Made by a program: the position numbers and the translations under genes. A stretch of 64,000 bases of DNA. It comes from Ophthalmolycus amberensis. Lineage: Eukaryota; Chordata; Actinopteri; Perciformes; Zoarcidae. The notes under the pieces are model-generated. The model saw only the letters and a list, made by a program, of their open reading frames with translations, had not been told where the DNA came from and did not search any database. The DNA is taken from contig JAFEUB010001797.1 of NCBI GenBank assembly GCA_024529925.1, positions 1,534,501 through 1,598,500 on the forward strand, given 5' to 3'. Below are positions 11,789 to 21,685 of the stretch, in pieces. Within the stretch, counting starts at the first letter, position 1; each line of letters begins with the position of its first letter.

Positions 11789-12326
11789 AACAGAGCTGTG
11801 ACTCTGTCAGCCTGGCTACAGTGCTGAAGAGGAACCTGGGGTTGTTCTTATTTTTCTCTATTAACGATGAGTAATAAGCTGCTCTGGCATTACGGAGGGC
11901 CTTCTTATATGTCTTAAGACTGTCTCGCCAGAGTAACCGAGATTCTTCCAAGTTAGTGGAACGCCATGTTCTTTCAAGTTTTCGCGATGTTTGCTTTAAT
12001 TTGCGGGTTTCAGGGTTATACCATGGAGCGAATCTCCTTTGTTTTACCAACTTCTTTTTTAAAGGAGCAATAGAGTCTAGTGTCCTTCTCAGTGAGCTTG
12101 TAGCACTGTCGACAAGATGATCAATCTGGGTAGGACTAAAGTTAGCACAGGAGTCCTCTGTCACATCGAAGCATGGTATTGAGTTAAATACAGACGGAAT
12201 CACTTCTTTAAATTGAGCTACGGCACCATCAGATAGACATCTAGTGTAGTAACTCTTGCTTAACGGTGTACACTCCGTTAGTAAGAATTCAAAGGTTATT
12301 AGATAATGGTCCGATAGAAGAGGGTT
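11760..12326 (-). pseudogene. LINE ORF2 fragment, end of endonuclease and linker
   Basis: Below the TAG at 12327-12329 the same frame continues with LLSDHYLITFEF, the SDH catalytic motif that closes the endonuclease domain. A basic linker (TRKLKQTSRKLERTW, YSSLIEKNKNNPRFLF) follows, as is typical between endonuclease and RT. The frame is lost near 11780. Confidence 0.8.
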
Positions 12327-12932
12327 CTATGGATAGACTATTAAATCTTCTATGTTAATGCCATAAGTCAGAACCAGGTCGAGAGTGTGGTTAAAACAGT
12401 GAGTGGGTTTCTGTACATTCTGACAGAAACCAATCGAATCTAATAATGAAATAAATGCAGTACTAAGGCTATTGTTCTCGACATCCACATGAATATTAAA
12501 GTCACCTACAACAATTACTTTATCTGTTTTAAGGACTAGACTTGATAAAAACTGAAAAAATTCCGATAAAAATTCCGAATACGGACCTGGGGCCCGGTAC
12601 ACTATAACAAATATAACTGGCTGTATTGTTTTCCAGGTTGGGTGTGAAAGACTAAGAACCAAGCTTTCAAATGAGTTATAGTCTAGTTTAGGTTTATGGT
12701 TTAATAATAGGCTAGAGTCAAAGATGGCTGCTACTCCACCTCCTCGGCCGGCGCCTCGAGGAATGTGAGTATTGATATGACTTGGAGGAGTTGATTCATT
12801 TAGGCTGACATATTCATCATTACTCAGCCAGGTTTCAGTAAGACAAAATAAATCAATATGATTATCTGATATTAGCTCATTTACTAGTAGAGCTTTAGAT
12901 GACAAAGATCTGATATTTAAGAGTCCACATTT
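12327..12932 (-). pseudogene. LINE endonuclease fragment
   Basis: This is the N-terminal apurinic-type endonuclease of the LINE. The frame opens with KCGLLNIRSLSSK just upstream of the first methionine-like start. It then shows FCLTETWL, GAGRGGGVA, VYRAPGPYSEFL, VVGDFNIHVD and HTLDLVLTYG, which are the usual metal-binding and catalytic blocks. It is closed early by a TAG at 12327-12329, before the final SDH motif. Confidence 0.85.
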
Positions 12933-12958
12933 AATTATCCTATTTTAATTATCCTATT
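12931..12958. repeat. Perfect 14-bp tandem duplication at the LINE 5' edge
   Basis: TTAATTATCCTATT occurs twice with no gap (12931-12944 and 12945-12958), exactly where LINE homology ends. It may come from the insertion process. Confidence 0.8.
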
Positions 12959-13528
12959 ATGATCTCTCCGTTTTGAAAGAGCAGCGTAACAAAAAACAAA
13001 CCCGGCGCACGCTTTTATCATCCATGAAACCTCCCTCTGTTCCCTCTAGTGCTACACAGTTGCCTTTCCAGTTGAATGGGTTATTGTCAGAGATGCAAAT
13101 GTTTTCATGGATGACGGTCCTTTTGGAATATTGTTGAGTGAAGCCCCCATTCATTCACTGTGGGGATACGCATACAGGCCTGGAGCGTGGGCTTTAGCTC
13201 CAGTTTGAGAATGATGGGACAGCTGTCTGGCTAAAACAATTGAAACCTTTGTTCATGCCATTAACGCATGGAGCTAGTGGACTGTAGCTAGCACAGAAGT
13301 GGGTGTTTTTAAACCTCTCTCTCCGCGTGATTCTGATTTAAGGTCATGTTTCAGGGCTGGTGACGCGAGGACAGTTTGGTCTGTGAAAGGAGAGCGGTTA
13401 TCTGCTTATTGAGTCAAAGAAAATTGGTGCAAGTACAGGATCAAGGTGAGCTGCAGTAAACCAAGAGAAAAATAACTTTAATTAACGACATGGTCATTTC
13501 CAAGTAGGTAGGTCAAATTGTGCCGTTC
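12959..13528. other. Short non-coding stretch between two transposons
   Basis: No gene, repeat or motif is recognised. A chance splice-donor-like site lies near 13446 (ATCAAG|GTGAGC) and cannot be assigned. Confidence 0.5.
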
Positions 13529-13536
13529 ATGTAGGT
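13529..13536. repeat. Target-site duplication (left) of hAT element 1
   Basis: The octamer ATGTAGGT is identical to the octamer at 14757-14764. Together they flank the element exactly. Eight-base duplications are diagnostic of the hAT superfamily. Confidence 0.9.
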
Positions 13537-13867
13537 CAGGGGTCTCTAACTGGCGGACCGCGGTCCGGATCCGGACCCAGACGCAGTTGCATCCGGACCC
13601 AGGACCTAAAATCGATATTTCGTAATCATACATATTAGGCAGCGAGTTTTTACTTTTAAGCGGCGCATCTTATACAGCCGTTACGGTACTTGTTCAGCGG
13701 TGCAGGAGACACCGACCAATGCGTTGTAAAGCTCAGCCAATCAAATGTGAGTATTCTGACAAGTTTCCTGACTGAGCGAGGTTTACACACACCGTGACAC
13801 ACGGGGGAGAGACGAGGAAATAGACACAAGAGCAGGAAAATTGCGCTGATCAGAGAAGTTATCTCAC

Positions 13868-14130
13868 ATGACGTTCTCCAAAAAGAGAAAGGTGTTCAGA
13901 GAGAATATAATTTACAAGCATGAATGAACAGACTCTTCTATGTTAATTCTTCCCGCAGGCAGTTAAATCCAGCATGTCTCATATGTTCAGAAACCGTAAC
14001 TATTGATAAAAGCGGCAAATGAAGCGCACTACGAGACAAAGCACAACTCCTTTGAACAAACGTACCCACTCACATCTGAAATGAAGACACAGAAAATAAA
14101 CCTAAGAGCCCAAAATGATCAGAATCCTAA
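13868..14130 (+). pseudogene. Remnant of a hAT transposase N-terminus with a zinc finger
   Basis: In changing frames the sequence reads MTFSKKRKVFRENI, then PACLICSETV (the C-x2-C half of a finger, 13969-13998), then HYETKHNSFEQTYPL (the H-x4-H half, 14027-14071), then EMKTQKINLRAQND. This order is what I know from BED-type or C2HH fingers of hAT transposases and their domesticated relatives (ZBED/GTF2IRD2/FAM200 type). Stops and a frameshift between the two finger halves show it is dead. The catalytic and dimerisation regions are missing. Confidence 0.7.
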
Positions 14131-14603
14131 CGCATGAATTCACTGTCCAACAATGATGTTACCAGAGAGAATAGAGCTGAAACAAGTGGTTTAATAACCA
14201 CAGATAAAGTCCATGCTCACTGATTTATGTTTTTAGAAGACAAAAATATTATATTGTGACTTTTTTATTGACATCACTTCACACCTGAATGAACTGAATT
14301 TAAAGCTGCAGGACAATTCAGTGAAATTAATGTTTCTAAAATGAATTACTTTATTTTAAGATGCACATTTTTCAAAAGCTTTCTGTTATGTCAGTTATTC
14401 TTTAATCCAGCCCTTATTGTACATGAAATGAGAAGAACATTTATTTATGTATTTCTATGTATTATTTATAATCCATCCAGTTAAATTTGAAAACTGAGAA
14501 CAATAATTGTTAAAATATAATTATATAATTGATGTGTACTTTCTTTATTAGATTTGACAGTTGTTGACTACACAGAGACATTGTTACTACTACTAGGCTT
14601 CTT

Positions 14604-14605
<2 letters not shown>

Positions 14606-14653
<48 letters not shown>
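14606..14653. repeat. (TA)24 microsatellite inside hAT element 1
   Basis: A perfect dinucleotide run. The TA tract may be polymorphic and can form a cruciform. Confidence 0.9.
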
Positions 14654-14657
<4 letters not shown>

Positions 14658-14756
14658 CTAAATAGCGCGAGTTAGTTATTATTGTAATGTTTCGGACCTT
14701 TGCCCGAGGAGATTTTCTCAATCTGGACCTTTTGGAATTTTAGTTGAAGACCCCTG

Positions 14757-14764
14757 ATGTAGGT
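14757..14764. repeat. Target-site duplication (right) of hAT element 1
   Basis: The octamer ATGTAGGT is identical to 13529-13536. Confidence 0.9.
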
Positions 14765-15604
14765 TTTAGTGAAAAACTGTTATAATGAAGCAGTGACGGG
14801 TGGAACAAAATATTCTGTTGGAGGCTCTCGAACTGCCTTGAAGGCTAAAGAGACAAAAGGCCAAACTTTGACAACACAAAGAGGCAGCGATGGAAACATT
14901 TCGTCTCTGGTTGATGGGAAGGTTAGAACAGAATGTAGCAGTTCTGAACTTAACTTTAGCTGTAACGCTAAAGAAGTGTTGCTCCACTTCATTATTTTTT
15001 TTAGTTTTTGTGCCAGCTTGAACTGCCCCGGCTCTCTGTATCCTGTGTCTTGCTGGTTATGTAACAGTCAGGGGCCTAAATGGGAACTAAAGCACAGCAG
15101 AGGCAGCGGACACTGCAGCCACTTGAAGAAGCGGATGTGACAGCAGCCTATTAGAGATTTTAGGGGGAGCTAAAATTGAATTGTACCGACACATTTGAGT
15201 GGGAACTTATTTTGCCTTGGCAGGCTTCACTCAGGGTGTCATTACTGTTTTCTTTAGGAAGGTGCTGTGGACTTTGCACCGGAAAGCTTTCCTTCAACGG
15301 TGCAAAACACCCTCAGACCTCTGAATGTATAAAAACCTTGAGTTTAGTACCACTCAAGTGAGGCTTCATTTTAAAGCTCTGGCAACAAAAGTTTCCGTAC
15401 TCGATGCAGATCAGGACGGGGTGAGTAATGTGATAGTGGGGGATGAGAAATGAATAGGCACAGCTCTTTAGTGACGCATTTGAAGTGGTTGGGTACTTTT
15501 GCAGCAGAATGAAATGGTGTCTGTTATTAATTGCATGTTTCCACATTGCCTGCCAAGGACATAAGTACTGATGTGGTTTTAATGCTCTCTGGTCTTCTTC
15601 ACAG
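14765..15604 (+). other. Presumed intron end upstream of the cdc42ep4 coding exon
   Basis: No coding sequence is recognised. The stretch ends in a good splice acceptor (TCTTCTTCACAG, AG at 15603-15604), which fits the last part of the intron between a non-coding first exon and the single coding exon of cdc42ep4. Confidence 0.5.
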
Positions 15605-15791
15605 GCTGATCCAAAGGTAGAGATGAAACCCGAGCTGGAGGACCAGAATGGCTGCTCACATTAAACACCTGGAATTATACTTTCTTTGACAACATCTCGT
15701 ACTACTGCCAACATCTTTTTGGAAGGAACTCTCCCGAACGCCTACAGAACCCTAGTTTAATTTCTCTCTGTTGAAGTCAGAGACTGCCATC
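15605..15791 (+). other. cdc42ep4: cdc42ep4 5'UTR part of the coding exon
   Basis: The exon begins after the acceptor at 15604, giving 187 bases of leader before the ATG at 15792. An in-frame TTG at 15771 extends the open frame by seven residues, but the family starts at MPILKQLV, so the ATG at 15792 is chosen. Confidence 0.65.
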
Positions 15792-16799
15792 ATGCCTATA
15801 CTCAAGCAGCTGGTGAACAACTCTAAGCAGTCGAAGCGGCGGTCTCGGGCCGACCTCACCTCGGAGATGATCAGCTCTCCATTAGGGGACTTCCGCCACA
15901 CCATGCACGTTGGCAGGGGAGGCGATGCCTTTGGGGACACTACGTTTCTTAGCACCCGATCAGGGGAACCTCCCAGGGAGCCGGAACCAAAGCAGGCAAC
16001 AAAGCACGGCTCCCCGGGCCCCAAACCAGGGCTGCTGTCCCGCACCTTCAGAAGCAGCAAGCGCACCCGGTCAGTAAACAAGTATGACTACAATATGATG
16101 GCGCTCTCTGGCGGCTCGTCCGCCTTTGTGAAAAACGCCATATCCCTGCCTTACCTCAACGAAGAGGATACAAACGGAGGCAGCAAACTGCCAAAGAGCG
16201 TGTCCTCGAGCCCCATGAAGAGGCTGTCGGAGATTGAAAGCAAGCCGGTAAATGGAGCTGCGGCGATGGCGACATTGGATGCGGAGTTCGAAGAGCGTCA
16301 TTTCGGCGAACCTACAGATTTGCCCCCATCCATGCCTAAGGGAGGCGGCATGAAGCACGCAGAGTCTATGATGTCCTTCCACATCGACTTGGGGCCCTCC
16401 ATGCTCGGGGACATCTTGAGCGTGATGGAAAAGAAAGGATGGGAGGACGACGACCTCGGCTACGAAGAGGGGAAATGTAGCGAGGGCCGCGTGTCACCTT
16501 CCCTCATTCCCCACATAGATGATGAAGTGGAGGAGCAGGCCCCTGCAAGGCCACCTCGCAGCATGTACCAGCAGAAGCCCACGGTGGATCCCTACACCCC
16601 AGAGCTACCCACCAGGAACAACCACCACAACCTGGACAGCTACTCCGTGTCCAGCGCCGGCTCGGTCACTGAGGAGAAACCTCAGTACCAACTCCACGAC
16701 GCCGACACGGACAGTGCAAAGTACAGTTCGCCCCGTGGGGAGGAAGACAGAGAGTTCACCTACATGGACGATGAAGACGACGATGAGATTCGAGTGTAG
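15792..16799 (+). CDS. cdc42ep4: Cdc42 effector protein 4 (Borg4)
   Basis: This is a CDC42 effector of the Borg family, 335 residues (human CDC42EP4 is about 356), encoded by one uninterrupted exon as in other vertebrates. It binds GTP-loaded CDC42, and also the related GTPase TC10, and links it to septin and actin organisation at the cell cortex. The CRIB motif is clear at residues 27-41 (ISSPLGDFRHTMHVG). The N-terminus is the typical basic MPILKQLV...SKRRSRADLT. A second conserved Borg block lies near 187-210 (KHAESMMSFHIDLGPSMLGD). The acidic tail ends DDEDDDEIRV, which separates Cdc42ep4 from its paralogues. The middle is low-complexity and Ser/Pro-rich. I cannot say which teleost duplicate (a or b) it is. 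The ATG at 15792 is chosen because family members begin with MPILKQLV. Confidence 0.95.
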   Translation: MPILKQLVNNSKQSKRRSRADLTSEMISSPLGDFRHTMHVGRGGDAFGDTTFLSTRSGEPPREPEPKQATKHGSPGPKPGLLSRTFRSSKRTRSVNKYDYNMMALSGGSSAFVKNAISLPYLNEEDTNGGSKLPKSVSSSPMKRLSEIESKPVNGAAAMATLDAEFEERHFGEPTDLPPSMPKGGGMKHAESMMSFHIDLGPSMLGDILSVMEKKGWEDDDLGYEEGKCSEGRVSPSLIPHIDDEVEEQAPARPPRSMYQQKPTVDPYTPELPTRNNHHNLDSYSVSSAGSVTEEKPQYQLHDADTDSAKYSSPRGEEDREFTYMDDEDDDEIRV

Positions 16800-16941
16800 A
16801 CTGGTTTCATTGTCTCAGAGGACACTAATTGAGAGGACCAAGCTGGAAAAGATGGGAGGGATTTAGAAGCAGGGCCACATCTGCTTTAAGCTGCTTGTAG
16901 ACCAATCGTATCTCTGCACACTTCGTTCAACATCATAAACC

Positions 16942-16947
16942 AATAAA
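16942..16947 (+). terminator. cdc42ep4: Proximal polyadenylation signal of cdc42ep4
   Basis: A canonical AATAAA 143 bases after the stop codon. It would produce a very short 3'UTR. Confidence 0.45.
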
Positions 16948-19508
16948 GCCTTATTCACTGTGCTGTCTTAGGAGGTATGAGCCGAGTGCATACACACTGA
17001 CTCACACAATGACTTTATAAAGGTTCGGGTTTGTCGATTGTTGCACAGTTTTGCAATGTCAAACTCTGAACTCGTGATCGGGGAATTCTCTAATTCCCAA
17101 AAAGACCGACTCTCTCTCGTGTTCAAACCTTTGTCCTTCAAATTTGTCCGCATTACAAATCATCATGACCATAGGGTTGGAGAGCCGTACCCCCATTTGT
17201 CAGTCACACGGATATCATGTTTGGAGTGTGATGGTGAGGGACGCACGAGGTCATAAACCAGATGTGGATGTGCACCACAGATACTGAACCAGGAAGAGGA
17301 AGAGGGGGGAAACTCCGATAGCGTTGAATTCCCCGAGTGTGTGAGTGATCATGGAGTCTTATTGACACTAAATAGATAAAGTAGATTTTACTTTTGCCCC
17401 CGTCAGACTCAAGGGGGTGATTTCTGTTATTTAGCTTTATTTCATGTTATGTACATAGTGTCTGGAAGGTGCTCTACAGTAGCCTGTGTTGTATTTGAGT
17501 TTGGTAGTTTATCATTTTGCCGCCGTCTTCATTTTGTGAATTCACAGACAGCTGTGTTAGTTTTTCATACATGTTGATAAGGGATGGATTATTCTCAATG
17601 TGCACTGCTCGATCTTTAAAGTTTAGTTTTTTTTGGGAGGGGGGCTTCTGACATTTCTTACAAAAACGTCTTAATGGTACTACAGAGTGAGCCAGCTTCT
17701 TTCTGTAGAAGTTGGCTGCATGGCACTTAATTACGCAAGTAGACATCAAATGTTCTATCACTCCTGCAACCACTGTCATGGTAAAGCTACATCGGCTGAC
17801 TATGACTTGTGTTTTACAAAATTCGTCCGCTGCTAGTGAAGGTTTATTGTAATTTGCAAAAGAAGGCCTTATGTATGTGTTCTGTGTCCTGTATTCATTG
17901 AAACAGGACAGAAGTGGTGATAGTGGCTGATTGTGTATTTCTGAGTCATCACATCTCGTTCCACATCAGCACTGAGGTTGGTAGGACAGCAGGTCAGCAG
18001 AGAGGCATATACAAAGTTTGAAAGGGAGTTGTTGCAGTAGAAAACTTGTTCTATCAATGAATAGCTTTGGCTCTATCCAGCAGACGTATCCTCTTTCTCT
18101 AGACATGAGCTCAGGCTTGTCTCTAAAGGCAGAGGCTGTGAAAACATGTACAACGTGTTATTAGAGCGGCGCTACTTGAAAGATGGGCATCAGGTGTGTC
18201 CCGGGGCGGTGAGAGTGGCAGATATTTCCCCAACTGGCCCCACAAGTGGTGCCGTTCGCCTCCTCTACACAACCCAAATCACACAGTAGGTAACAGATGA
18301 TTAAATCAACCCATCATCTGGCCTTTCCCCGTCTACTCATTACATGTGCTGGATTATTGGCCCCCAGCCAGCTGGAGCTGCTCCAGAAACAGCAGGGTCA
18401 GGAACAGCCAGGTGGGCTGTTTAGTCGTTGGCTTTCTTGTGTCTTCTAATACACGCTCGCTCAGCAGGCTCCTCCAGGTCACTTTCAGTTCTAAAGAAGG
18501 CACGCAGAGGAGTGCTCTTTCTGGTATCCATGATATGTCTGACCTTTTTTTTATTTTTTATTATTATTTGGTGTTAGAAAACGAATTGCCATGTCTGACA
18601 AATGGGACCTTTTGAATTTCCTGTGTGTGTAGATAGAATCAGGATGCTGTGCCATTCTGCCTCGAGGTCATTGAAATGTTTTTGGGAAAAAACATCTTCA
18701 TGAACAAGAAGTTCTGACATTGTTTGTAAGAGATCTGGAGGAAATTGCCAAGTATGTTGTAACCATATTGTTGGGTAACGTTAGCAGGATGTTTGATTTT
18801 GTTTAAGTTTCCTGTTTGTTTTTTACTCGTGTATAGATATGCAGTATGAGTCGAGTCAGAACTCTTTTAATGTAAATGGGCCAAATTTGACGGTCTTTAC
18901 TTCTATTGATCCATTGTGAAGCGTGTGGTTGGTTGATTGTTTGGGCAGCTTCAATCCTTCATGTTCATCACAAGAAATGGACAACCTGAGAAAAAAAAAA
19001 CACTCCTTATATGCCGTTATAATCAAGTAATGTAAATATTTGTGCCATCGATGATTACAGTCTGTTATCAGCAGTGTGACTCTGTGGTGCCAGCGTGAGA
19101 ACTAGAAGAATGCTCGTGGCTTTAACACTAAACGGAACATTCACGGCCAAATTGTATTCACGAGTAAATTTGGAAGAGGCAAACGGAGCATTGTGGGAAA
19201 GTATACTAAACTTTTGACATTTCTGGTGTTTCTTTGAAGGAAAGGCCTGAATGAACCATTATAAATTAATTTGCTGATACTCTGCCCCAGGTCTGCTTAG
19301 TTGTCTGTGCCCAGACAGCTCTGGTTTGGACTGTGAAAAAAGTGTCTCAGAGTTCTGCTGTTGAATGTTTTCTTTTTTTCTATTCAGTGGCTGTAGTGTT
19401 ATGCCAAGTATGTACTGTTTTCTTTACCTTCTGCTTATTCTGGTTTTACAGTATATTAATATATTTACCTTCCTCTCTCCTTTCTTTGAAATAACAGCTA
19501 TATTTTTC

Positions 19509-19514
19509 AATAAA
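19509..19514 (+). terminator. cdc42ep4: Distal polyadenylation signal of cdc42ep4
   Basis: AATAAA follows a T-rich tract, with GT/T-rich sequence downstream (TGTTTTTGTTTC near 19550). This is the better of the two signals. Confidence 0.6.
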
Positions 19515-19535
19515 AGAGAAAGCTGGTAATCTTTA

Positions 19536-20002
19536 AACACGACTCGACTGTTTTTGTTTCATCTCAGTGAGTCTGTCACCGCAGGAGGCTGCCTCAGTTT
19601 CAAACTCTTGAGGCAAGTTTATTCACATTCTGCTTCCACAACAGGCCGAGCAAGCGTTGAAATCTGACCTTCAAGTAGACCCATGAATTTATACTGCGGG
19701 AAGAGTTCCAGCCACGTCCTCAGCTTAACAAACTCTCACTCGGGAGTGTATTATTCTCCATAAGTAACCCTGAAGTGAAAGATAAAACCTTGTTTATAAG
19801 ATTCCACAGTATGGGCAAGATGGGTCTTGTTAGCTAATGTGAGCCCTCCAGCCTGCCATTGATTTTGTGAGGCTTGGGAGGTTGCTTTATAAAGCATGAA
19901 GACCCTTGAACCACTCAAACCTGGTGTTGCATGACATGCAGGAATTAAAGTCCTCATGTTTACTGTTTTATATGATCCAACTCGTTTTGTGTCTGCGAGG
20001 AA
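19536..20002. other. Intergenic stretch after cdc42ep4
   Basis: No gene, repeat family or motif is recognised. Confidence 0.5.
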
Positions 20003-20160
20003 GCAAATCGTAGTATAGTATGGCGAAATTTTTTTTATAGAATGTCGAAAAAAGGAATTTTTAAAAAGCATAATGTGAAAAAAATAAATGGAATAAGATG
20101 TTGAAAAATGTAAATTAAGTCATAGTATAGCATGTCAAAAAAAGTAAAAAAATAAATAAA
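20003..20160. repeat. Degenerate minisatellite-like fish repeat (TCATAGTATAGxATGTC type)
   Basis: Related units recur: CGTAGTATAGTATGGCGAAA at 20009, GAATGTCGAAAAAAGG at 20040, and TCATAGTATAGCATGTCAAA at 20119, with A/T-rich spacers between. The unit resembles an AGTCATAGTATAGTATGTCGAAA tandem repeat that I recall as widespread in teleost genomes. Family membership is from memory. Confidence 0.5.
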
Positions 20161-20339
20161 AAGGCCTCGTCTCTGTCTGATCTAATAAAGGCAAAAGGCC
20201 AAAAGAAAGACAGAGTGCCTCCAGAAAGCCTGGGTCATGACCAAAAACCACCTCCTTATTCACTCCAAAATGAGTCCAAGAAAAGGGCAGGTCGGTCGGT
20301 TGTGCGTCGGTGTCTGCCGAGTCAAAGTTTGTCCAGGTC

Positions 20340-20870
20340 CTTCTGTTATGGCTTAGCATGGTAGACCAAAACGCAGGACCCTGTCAAGAGCTAGGTGAGG
20401 TGATGAGGGTTTATTAACTGGAAGCAGGGAATGAAGACGGATGTGGGGGAAGAATCCGGCGGGTGGTGGTTGCAGAGGATAGTGGGTGAGCCGGTCACTG
20501 TAAAAACGAGGCAGAGCGAGGGGAGCTGGCTGGATGGGAGCGTGGCGAGACAGCAGGCAGGCAGGCAGTAATCCTTTGGCACAGGGAAGCAGTTTAGAGC
20601 AAGCCAGAACACAAACCAGGAAAGTAAACTAGAATGCACACTTTCAATCGGCCTGGAGCTTGAGACTACACCACTGTAGCGGAATCATTGATCTGGCGAG
20701 GACTGAGGAAAGCCAGGGTTGATATGCTGTGGAGCCGATGAGTAGACCGCTGACAGGTGTGTGCAGAGCCCCTGCTCCGCCAGGAGAGGTGATGAGCTGA
20801 TTGATGGCAGGTGCGTTGGTGAACAGGGATCCAGGCAGACAGCAGGACTGCAACTACAGACAGGAAACCG
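20340..20870. repeat. Putative interspersed repeat of unknown class
   Basis: This block has a different base composition, rich in GGCAGGCAGG and CAGGTG words. It carries phrases I associate with fish repeats (GTAGACCAAAACGCAGGACCC..., CTGCTCCGCCAGGAGAGG...). I found no terminal repeats and no coding capacity, so class and borders are uncertain. Confidence 0.35.
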
Positions 20871-21115
20871 GTTACTTATGTTAATTGGTTTGTGTTTAGT
20901 TTAAGTACTTATTTTAATCTCGATCGTGATGTGTTTTTGAAACCTTACTCTGTGGTTTGGTTGCCTAAACCTAGGCCAGTGTTTCGTTCACATTAACGCG
21001 TTTACTGCAACTAGTGGAGCGTCATCGTTTGACGCGCTTGGCTACCCAGTGAGTTACAAAGTGACAGGAAGGGGTCAAGTGTCAGCATCTCATCTCAGGC
21101 CTGCGTTAGTGAGGC

Positions 21116-21123
21116 GTTACAAC
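21116..21123. repeat. Target-site duplication (left) of hAT element 2
   Basis: The octamer GTTACAAC is identical to 22585-22592 and flanks the element exactly. Confidence 0.9.
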
Positions 21124-21316
21124 CAGTGGCGGCTGGTCAATAGAGGGCCATGGGGCATGGCCCCACCATGAGCCACACAAAAAAAAAACAAAAAAAAAAA
21201 AAAAATTATAATAATCATAAATTATACAAATTGTCAATATTTGTGTTTTTGAACTGTGGAATGTACCCAGTAATGTGTGTAAAATATGATATCTGCGCAA
21301 AATATATGCTTTTCCT

Positions 21317-21675
21317 GCTCGTGCTCTCAGCCTGTGTGCTCTCTGCTCGTGCTCTCAGCCTGTGTGCTCTCTGCTCGTGCTCTCAGCCTGTGTGCTCTCT
21401 GCTCGTGCTCTCAGCCTGTGTGCTCTCTGCTCGTGCTCTCTGCCTGTGTGCTCTCTGCTCGTCCTCTCTGCCTGTGTGCTCTCTGCTCGTGCTCTCTTCC
21501 TGTGTGCTCTCTGCTCGTGCTCTCTGCCTGTGTGCTCTCTGCTCGTGCTCTCAGCCTGTGTGCTCTCTGCTCGTGCTCTCAGCCTGTGTGCTCTCTGCTC
21601 GTGCTCTCTGCCTGTGTGCTCTCTGCTCGTGCTCTCAGCCTGTGTGCTCTCTGCTCGTGCTCTCTGCCTGTGTGC
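21317..21675. repeat. 28-bp minisatellite, about 12.8 copies
   Basis: The unit begins GCTCGTGCTCTCAGCC and ends TGTGTGCTCTCT. Twelve full copies run from 21317 to 21652, with a partial thirteenth. The copies differ mainly at one spot (CAGCC, CTGCC or CTTCC), and the types are interspersed, which allows copy tracing. The unit has no stop codon in several frames and 28 is not a multiple of 3. The array therefore creates long overlapping false open frames on both strands. Confidence 0.95.
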
Positions 21676-21685
21676 GCGACACTCT

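Larger units (their letters stand above)
9162..12958 (-). mobile_element. L2-type LINE retrotransposon, nearly full-length and inactive
   Basis: This is a non-LTR element read on the - strand. An apurinic-type endonuclease lies at the 5' side (about 12280-12930), then a reverse transcriptase (about 10400-11790), then a short C-terminal region ending at a TAG at 10056-10058. About 0.9 kb of 3'UTR follows and ends in an ATTCA-repeat tail at 9163-9182. The RT and endonuclease sequences match my memory of fish L2/CR1-group elements. The coding region is broken by two in-frame TAG codons (12327-12329 and 11318-11320), a frameshift near 11780 and another near 10225. The 5' edge is marked by a perfect 14-bp tandem repeat at 12931-12958. 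I saw no target-site duplication. It lies upstream of, and antisense to, cdc42ep4. Confidence 0.9.
13537..14756. mobile_element. hAT-superfamily DNA transposon, degenerate, 1220 bp
   Basis: The ends are inverted repeats starting CAGGGGTCT and matching over about 15 bases with two changes (left CAGGGGTCTCTAACT; right, on the opposite strand, CAGGGGTCTTCAACT). Perfect 8-bp target duplications flank it. The interior keeps a degenerate transposase start (13868-14130), so it is a decayed autonomous-type element with an internal deletion, not a pure MITE. It also contains a 48-bp (TA)n tract. It lies between the LINE and the cdc42ep4 coding exon, probably in an intron or the promoter-side flank. 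Confidence 0.92.
16800..19535 (+). other. cdc42ep4: cdc42ep4 3'UTR (about 2.7 kb)
   Basis: After the TAG at 16797-16799 there is no further coding sequence. Two AATAAA signals are present, at 16942 and 19509. The distal one sits in a T-rich, vertebrate-like 3'UTR end. A long 3'UTR is usual for CDC42EP4. Use of both signals would give a short (about 0.16 kb) and a long isoform. Confidence 0.6.

Noticed and set aside
11481..11801. 106-residue + strand open frame
   Set aside because: It is antisense to the LINE reverse transcriptase fragment, a shadow of the real element.
10199..12932. Active LINE
   Set aside because: Stops at 12327 and 11318, frameshifts near 11780 and 10225 and the changed catalytic box make this copy inactive.
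15771..15791. Seven-residue N-terminal extension of Cdc42ep4
   Set aside because: It would start at TTG. Family proteins start at MPILKQLV, so the ATG at 15792 is used.
16071..16382. 103-residue open frame on the - strand inside cdc42ep4
   Set aside because: It is a shadow of the real coding exon on the opposite strand, with no domain and no promoter context.
21301..21680. CRISPR-like regular repeats
   Set aside because: The 28-bp units are directly adjacent with no spacers, so this is a minisatellite in a vertebrate transposon.
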